Below are positions 57,104 to 64,000 of a DNA stretch of 64,000 bases, in pieces. Numbering within the stretch: the first letter of the stretch is position 1; each line of letters starts with the position of its first letter. The stretch covers positions 39,030,230 through 39,094,229 of the forward strand of contig CM032121.1 of assembly GCA_018894105.1 (NCBI GenBank), written 5' to 3'. Below the pieces are notes generated by a model. It searched no databases and was not told the DNA's origin. It saw nothing but the letters and a program-made list of their open reading frames with translations. The position numbers and the translations under genes are program-made. The stretch is from Jacaranda mimosifolia (lineage: Eukaryota; Streptophyta; Magnoliopsida; Lamiales; Bignoniaceae).

Positions 57104-59148
57104 TTCATTAAGAATAGATACATAGTTATTGAGGCTATTAATAAATCAATTAATATCTTATCCCTAGGCTTTAATTGGAGATAAGAAATGAAAGGACCGT
57201 ATTTGTATAGTACCTATAAGCAGAAAGGTTGATGTACATGTTAATTTATTCAATTGGTTAGACTCCATAGATTTGTAGCTAGACATTGACTATGGCAATT
57301 GAGTGCTCTTGAATTAATGGAGATTTAACTCAAAAGGAGTTAATTGAAAGGAGTTTTAATTAACTAAAATAATTTTTATTCACTAATTACATCACAAGGC
57401 GTTGGGTCACACCAAAAAAGCTTTAAATCATACACAGGAGATTAGAGAGTCCCTGAAGTGTTAGATAGATTCATTTAATGGATTAGATGGGAGAGTTGCT
57501 CGACTAAATTAATTAGTTCACATAGCTTGATTAATTTAATGACTTAAATCAATTAAATCAAATGAATTAATACAATTAATTTAAAGGGATATTAGTTGGC
57601 AAATTAAAATGAAGATTCTAATTAAAGTTAAATTGATATCTCAAGTGGCTAAATGAGGTGAACCAATTAGAGAAAAAATAAATTTAGAGTATGGGAGATA
57701 TGACTATAGATATATTATGTATCTATTGGCTTCTAGATTTATCCAAAGTATCTAGTGAAGTTGCCTTTATATAAATCCTAAATGGTTGGCTACTTCACAA
57801 ACTTGCACACTAAACTTTTAGTTTCCCCTTTTTTATATTTTGTTTTATATTAAAATCACTTGAAAGTGGATGCTGATCATCGAAAATTATCATAAGCATA
57901 GACTACGATAATGGGTCAATTTTCGACAATAAAATAAATCAGTGAACATTTCATATTAACAAGTGATCATCACGGATCCTCTTATGCTTTCAATAATTGT
58001 ATTAGAAGGAGAGATATACTTTAGTCTCTTTAAACATAGAAGATGACGTTTTGTCTTCACCAATTGAAATTTCCTTCTTCAAACATATATCCTTCATCTT
58101 CTTCAATCACCAAAGATGAAAATACCTTGACCACTTGAAGATCCTAGATCAAGTTAGAATAATAATAGATCTTAGGTGAATTTTAGAGAGTTCAGAAGAG
58201 AGAGAGTTTGGAAGAGAGATTGATGGAAGATAAAATCTAGGAGGAAAAATTAAAAATTTAGTGTGCAAGTGTGTGAAGTAGCTGACTGTCGTTGAGCTTT
58301 TATATAGACTTGGCTAGATTATTTGTGAAGAATCTAAAAGCCTACAGGTATATGGTGTATCTATAGTCACACTTTCTTTGCTCTAAATTCCTTTTTCCTT
58401 CCATTGGTCCACCTTATTAGCCACTTGGGATATTAATTTAGCTTTACTAAAAATCTTGATTTTAATTTATCAACTAATATTTTTTTAATTTAAATGAAGT
58501 CTTCCATTCAAATTTTCGTGGACAATTTTGAATTTGCCACGTGACTTAATTAAATTAACTTCTTTAATTTAATTGGTTTGATTTAACTTTTTAAATTAAT
58601 TAGATTAATTTAATTGTTACATGATTCAATTAAATTTAACTTCTTTAATTGGCTTAATTTAAATTAATTTAACTCCTTAAAATTAATTAAGTCATGTTGA
58701 ATAATTAATTTAATCAAGCAACTCTCTCATCTAACCCCTTAGATGAATTTATCTAACATTTGAGATACCTCTCTAAATTTTCTTGTGCATGATCCGAGAC
58801 TTTGGTGTATGACCTATTAGGTTCATCAGTTAATTAGACATGGGCTTGCAATGCCCTGGAATTTAATTAGCGAATAAAAATTATTTTGATTAATTAAAAC
58901 TTCTTTTAATTAACCCCTCTTAAATTAAATCTTCATGAATTCAAGAGTACTCAATTTTCATAGTTAATGTCTAGCTACAAGTATATGGAGCCCAACCAAT
59001 TGGATGAATTAACATTTATGTAGATTTTTTTGCTTAGAAGTATCATGAAAATACGGTCTTCCATTTTATATTCTCAATTGAGGCTTATGGTTAAGATATT
59101 AATTGGTTTCCTAATAGCCTCAATAACTATGTAACTATTTTTAATAAA
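57104..59148. mobile_element. Foldback element, ~2 kb, with 0.7-0.9-kb inverted arms
   Basis: The left arm 57104-57822 aligns with the reverse complement of 58252-59148. Examples are ACATAGTTATTGAGGCTATT against AATAGCCTCAATAACTATGT at the outer ends, and TTGCACACTAAA against TTTAGTGTGCAA at the inner ends. The arms differ by point changes and indels, so they have diverged for some time. The ~430-bp centre has purine-rich text but no ORF. The arms hold no ORF either. Confidence 0.8.
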
Positions 59149-59151
59149 TTG

Positions 59152-60558
59152 TAGGGGGGAAATTTGGGTCTCAACCCATGATTCCAACCTAATTCACTTT
59201 GGGTTGGGTTGGGTTTAATCTAAAATAATTTGATTGGGTTTGTGTTGGGTTGGTTTTAGTGGGTTGAATATGGATTGGATTTTAATGGGTTAAAATTGGT
59301 TTTAAATGTAAATGTGTGGAATGTTGTTCTAAATAATTCAACTCAATTTCAACCCCAAAATTATCCTTCCATTTTCTTATTCTCTCAAGATCATACGCCA
59401 CTTTATTTTTATTTCTATAACACTTTAAAAATGAAAAAAAAAATAATGAATTGAAAATTAGATAAATTATATATCACTGATTAATCATTTACTATTTCTC
59501 CACCTCATTTAATTTTAAAATATTAATTTATTAACTTAATTCGAATGAATTAATCAAGTAAAGTTTTACTTGAGATTATGATTTAAAAATTGATTATATC
59601 ATTATTAGGTTTATAAACTCTAATTTTTTTATAAAAAATTATTTTTCTTTTTATAATTTTTACAAACTATCAAAATATTAATATGCAAACACAACAAATT
59701 TATTGTGTAGTGGTAGCATGTGAGAGGACAAATTGCGGCCGCCCATTTCATTTCCTTTCCCTCCACATGAAGAAAGGGCCCCGACTTTATTTTTATTTTC
59801 AGTTACAATATTTTTAAAAATTAAAAAATTAATTATATTTCAATATTTTTTGAGTATTTTATTTAAAAATAATAATTTAGGTAGATAAAAGAATTTAAAT
59901 ATAAATAATTTATATTTTTTATTCTTAAAAAGACATTTTTTTCAAGATATATGCATATTTTAATTGTTTTAAAATGATAGTGATACTTTTATGTCGAATC
60001 AAATTTGAATTTGATCATTGTGATAAACAATAATGAACTATATTAAAAAAATTAAAAATAAAATAAATAGTACCTTTTCAAATATTGACTAAATACAAAA
60101 AGTAAAAAAAAAAAAAAATACGATTAGTATAGTAGATATTTTGTTGGGTACAATGTAAATATTTTGTACTAACAATTTAAAATATTTTGTATAATTATGT
60201 TTTATTCATTGAGCAAGATTGGTATTTTGTATTAAAAGAAAAAATATAAATATTATAAAATAATAAGTAAATTATATGTTTACGTAATTTGATTTTATTT
60301 TACATGATTAACAAGGATTTAATAATAATTAATTAACATATGTCAAATAAAGATAAAAAGATTATAGTTTAATAAAATAATATAATAATGTATTTAGTAA
60401 AAAGTTTACATTTTTTTCTTTATTGTATTGGACCCGCCCAAATTCGACCCAACCCATTTTCAACCTATAAATATAAATTCATTTTTAGCCCAACTCATTT
60501 TGAACGCAAATCATAAAGACCCAGCCTATAACCAATCCAATTCACCCATTTGCCACTA
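59152..60558. mobile_element. hAT-like element with GGGTTGGG-rich ends
   Basis: The left end TAGGGGGGAAATTTGGGT and the right end, read in reverse, TAGTGGCAAATGGGT form imperfect inverted repeats of TAGNGG type. Both subterminal regions hold GGGTTGGGTT or its complement. No clear 8-bp duplication. It directly abuts the foldback element. Confidence 0.5.
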
Positions 60559-61262
60559 TAGATAAATAGTTTCTATGACTTGTACTTTGGAAATCTTTTC
60601 CAAATTGTCATTCCTTTTTGTGCAAGGATGTTCGGAGCTGATCATCATAGAAAACTGAGGAGATTCTCACAAATCAATTCAATTAAATTGGATTAGATAT
60701 ACCATATTAATTTGTTATTCATTACTCAGTATGAATTGATAGCTCTAGATCCAAGAAACTGCTTTTTTATGCACAAAGGTGTTTTAGAGTTTTAATCCCT
60801 TGCGGGTTGCGGCAGGCATATACACTCTTTTGATACCTTGAAGTATAATATAGCATAAATTACTAAGCAAATGGTGAACATGATCCGAGTCTATGACGAA
60901 CAATGTGTTAGGCATGAAAACAATCTGTTATCCTCCTCCATGGTTTCCTACTAAATGCTCATTTCCTCACTTATGACAAAGCGCCTTGCAGTGTATACCA
61001 TCTTGTATGTTGTTAAATTCAAGCTTCATTCGTGTTGAAGCTATACTTAGGAGGTTTGACCAAAAAAAGCTGTCATTTCTTTTTATGGAAGGGCTTGAGG
61101 TTTCTTTTTCTGCAACTGAATTTTCTATGGTTTTAGGGGTAAATTGCAATTAACCGTAAAATAAACTAATTTCATTGTTTTACAGAGAGTTTTAAGGTAT
61201 ACTAACTATTTTCCTGTGTCTAATTGAATGTGGCATAGAAGACATTAAAGTGTGAAACTGGC
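60559..61262. other. Gap without recognised features
   Basis: Small ORFs only (such as minus 60967-61149), none recognised. Confidence 0.3.
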
Positions 61263-61409
61263 ATGAATAAGCAACTAAGTTGTATGGTTAGCTGGAAGGC
61301 GACTTTGCAGTTATTAGTTGCATTATCCACAACAGAAGCTGAGTACATAGCTTTGACTGAAGGCGTCAAGGAAGGTATCTGGCTAAAGGGGTTGATTTAT
61401 GATATAGGT
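61263..61409 (+). pseudogene. Ty1/copia RNase H fragment
   Basis: [20 protein letters not shown], followed by [16 protein letters not shown], is the classic C-terminal RNase H stretch of copia polyproteins. The usual preceding STTGYVF block is lost and the frame runs into AT-rich sequence after 61409. No other copia domain or LTR is visible nearby. Confidence 0.8.
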
Positions 61410-61508
61410 ACCCCTTTTTTCTTCTCTGCCTCTGTGCTTCGTATTATATATTTATTTATTTATACCCTCTTACATGGATATGTTCTACCTACAATCACTT
61501 TACCTCTA

Positions 61509-61891
61509 GGGCTCGTTTGCTTGCTATGTTAGGATTAGATGTAATCGATAAGCGTATAATTCATTATCTAGAAAATATATTATTGCCTTGTTTGCTTGCT
61601 TGGATTATTAATTTGGATTGTAACTTATGATAAATGTGAAATATCAATTTTATCCTCTATCTTCTTTTAATAATTAAACTATCTTCATTGAATTATACGT
61701 AGGGATAATTTCGTCATTTGATATATTATTCACAATGCTTTTAATCTTAGGATTATCAATCACACCAAGGGGGTGTGATGCAAAATTCCAACACTTTAGG
61801 ATAAGATACTGGACTTTGATTATGCTAACTAAATATTTAATTACATTGGATTATATATCTATCATGCACAATCATGCCAAGCAAACAAGGC
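61509..61891. mobile_element. MITE with GGGCTCGTTTGCTTG ends
   Basis: GGGCTCGTTTGCTTGCTATG at the left pairs with CATGCCAAGCAAACAAGGC at the right. Internal text is palindromic in part (ATTATACG-type words). Target duplication not clear. Confidence 0.6.
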
Positions 61892-62848
61892 TTTTCGAAC
61901 CACAACTTGCATAAATTTTTCCATACTGTTAAACTCTCCTTTCTTTGAGTTACTTGGAAAACCAGATCATTTTTCATTGGAAGTGAAAATATTTTGCTTT
62001 TGTATATCCAGATGGTTCAGTTGTATTTCAACATATTATTAGCCTGGAGAAGTATCCAGATTGTTCATGGAAGCATTTGTCATCTCACCCTCAGCAGCTG
62101 CCAATATATCCATTTTAGCTCCCCCTGTTTTTTGAGAATATACCGCTTGGACGCTGCCACAGAAAATTTCTTCCACTTCGAATTGTTCAGTTTTATATGT
62201 AAAAATAATTTCAGTTCTGTGTTCTTTTTTATACATATTTATAATTTAATGCATGTGATAATGATATGTCCACATTGTTCAGAAATTGTTGTGTTGTGTG
62301 GGTGGGGCAAGTTGTGGGCTGGAGGCTAAGTATTATGGTGGGATTGAAGTGGATACACATATTATAGTGTTGATTGCTAATGCGGTGGGTGGTATGTGAC
62401 GTAGGTTTGAAACCCATCACATGAAAATGTTATTCAATTGACAGTTCATGGTCTCCACTTTGAGTCTTTCCATCCAAGGAAAAACTTCCCTAGCCCAAAA
62501 ATGTCTCATCAAAAATTGCGTACATTACTTGGAGATACATGCAATTAGCTGTTTGCCACCACTTAATAAAGTGGCTCTAATTTCAATAAAAAAAAGGGCA
62601 AAAGAAGAATATGAATAAATAAACTAATTTTTTTTTCATTTTTTTTCTCTCTGGATGACTTAGTTGTTTTTTAACATAAAAATTGAGTTGAGTGCTGCAT
62701 ATTTTTATTCTCTAAAATAGAAAAGGTCATATGCCCCTTTTCAAAATGATATTTGATCACAAAATTCAAACGAACAAACGAAAAAGGAATCATTTTCTTT
62801 CTTAAGGACAGTGATTTATTTTGTATTTTAGACGAGGATGGTCAAAGG
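61892..62848. other. Unassigned; one exon-like patch
   Basis: After the acceptor-like TATATCCAG at 62010, a frame reads GSVVFQHIISLEKY to a stop at 62118 (about 35 codons, balanced composition). It may be the last exon of an unknown gene or a relic. The rest shows nothing. Confidence 0.25.
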
Positions 62849-63272
62849 ATTGCGTTTGGATATATAGATAGAATTGATAAAATTATATTGATACAATAGA
62901 GTTATACTGTTCAAGATAAGATAATATGGTTTTTGGGATTTAGGATTATGCATTTTGGATATGTATTTATTTCATCAATCATTTGTATGGATATAAGGAT
63001 TAAACAATTTGGCTATTTAATTTACTAAAATATCCATTATAATAAAGATAAGTTTTACACCCTCAATATTTTCAATCATGGATATAATTTTCAAATGACT
63101 AATTTCTTTTTCCACAATACAAGTAATTTCTTATGGAGATTAATTATCGATTGAAAATAGATGTATAGATCGAACCCTTTATCTATACTGGACTTTTCTC
63201 ACTTCATTCATACATTTAATGGGACTTGCTAATATAATCTATTAAGTCCCATCCAATAATCCAAACGTGCCC
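62849..63272. mobile_element. Possible MITE with CGTTTGGAT ends
   Basis: ATTGCGTTTGGATATATAG at the left and ATAATCCAAACGTGCCC at the right form short imperfect inverted ends. Size (~420 bp) fits a MITE. No clear duplication. Confidence 0.45.
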
Positions 63273-63705
63273 AAGGTAAACTATGAAATCACGCAAAGTC
63301 GTCTTTATCTCTTACAAAGTTGCATTTGTGAAGAGACCCAAAATCGCACGTCCTTTCAATTCCACTCACTATGAAAAGTTGATGTTTCTTTTGTGATTAG
63401 AACTTTTCTTCTGATGCTGAAAGTTTGCCAACTCAACTCCCAAAAACAGATAAATATTGCAAAGCATGGACGCAAACAAAATGCATCAAAATCAAAATAT
63501 ATTATCTTCTGTATTTCTTTTCTGTTGGCGGATCGTTGATTTTGACGTTGCTTGTAGTTTCACTACACCTAGACGCACGCCACATAAATTACGGTCATTA
63601 AAACACAAAACGAAGAAGACTATGAATTTTAAATAATTATGCTAGCTCATATAGTCAAATACAAATAATACAAAACATTGAAAAAAATGTATAAATTAAG
63701 AGGGA
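63273..63705. other. Non-coding gap
   Basis: Nothing recognised. Confidence 0.3.
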
Positions 63706-64000
63706 CATTTTTTTTTTTTTTTTTTTTGTTGAAGAAAGAAAGATTTTATTAATCATTATTTAATGCTGATACAACGAACTGAGGAGAATTATTATCCCAA
63801 ATTTATAATCAGACATAGAACTCGATGCCTTTGCAATTGCATGAGCAACTGTGTTTGTTGATCTCTTAATAAAGAAAATTTGAAGATGAGTAGTATTATC
63901 TCTTAACCATCTACAATCCTCAATGATAAGATCAAGTGATGAACGGAGTGAAACTTTCCTATTTATGGCTTGAACAATTTCCTGTGAATCAGATTCTACA
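63706..64000 (-). mobile_element. 3' end of a LINE (L1-type), running off the window edge
   Basis: From 64000 down to a stop at 63760-63762 the minus strand has one open frame: VESDSQEIVQAINRK, then LIIEDCRWLRDN and FFIKRSTNTVAHAIAKAS. This is the C-terminal half of the RNase H-like (RVT_3) domain of plant LINEs. After the stop come about 30 bases of 3' UTR and a run of about 20 A (63707-63727), the expected poly(A) tail. No stop interrupts the visible frame, so the copy may be fairly young. Confidence 0.8.

Noticed and set aside
1..64000. CRISPR arrays, bacterial operons or a phage-like system
   Set aside because: The tandem repeats lack unique spacers, introns and MITEs show a plant nuclear genome, and no bacterial genes are present.

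Overview
The window looks like nuclear DNA of a flowering plant, probably a eudicot. It is very AT-rich, with intron-split or compact plant genes lying as islands in dense, nested transposon sequence. The species cannot be named from the sequence alone.

Host genes. Three intronless family-1 UDP-glycosyltransferase (UGT) genes of one subfamily (UGT90A-like) lie at 3.8-5.2 kb (minus, intact), 13.8-15.2 kb (minus, one in-frame stop) and 22.9-24.3 kb (plus, full length but with changed nucleotide-sugar-binding residues). A three-exon aldo-keto reductase of the AKR4 type is at 28.1-29.9 kb (minus), with a one-base shift after its expected start codon. An intronless ATL-type RING-H2 ubiquitin ligase is at 34.7-35.3 kb (minus). 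A five-exon ARM/TOG-like protein gene is at 38.1-39.7 kb (minus), with a probable 5'-UTR intron reaching to 41.6 kb. A possible first exon of an unidentified gene with a plastid-targeting-like N-terminus begins at 53,395 (plus). The three UGTs look like a dispersed tandem cluster in three states of decay or divergence. UGTs and an AKR in one neighbourhood fits specialised metabolism, but nothing shows that they share a pathway.

Mobile DNA. A 5'-truncated Ty3/gypsy element of the Tat type occupies 44.5-51.7 kb. It has one LTR, a decayed antisense ORF with its own TATA box, a 68-bp tandem array, and an integrase - RNase H - reverse transcriptase block on the minus strand. A related solo LTR sits at 1.4-1.9 kb inside a MITE. 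At least three families of Tourist-like MITEs (three-base TTA/TAA duplications) occur many times, including inside an AKR intron and just after a UGT stop codon. Other elements are a TRIM-like cluster (15.3-15.8 kb), a possible CACTA element with a ~173-bp satellite-like array (9.5-12.5 kb), two long inverted-repeat (foldback) elements (16.9-18.0 and 57.1-59.1 kb), two hAT-like elements, two SINE-like sequences, a copia RNase H scrap, and the 3' end of a LINE running off the right edge.

No convincing new protein system was found. The points most worth following are the stop-codon pattern in the gypsy element (nearly all fit CAG to TAG), a hairpin MITE whose arm differences are mostly G-U wobbles, the altered UGT at 22.9 kb, and a duplicated segment that holds empty sites for two different MITEs.
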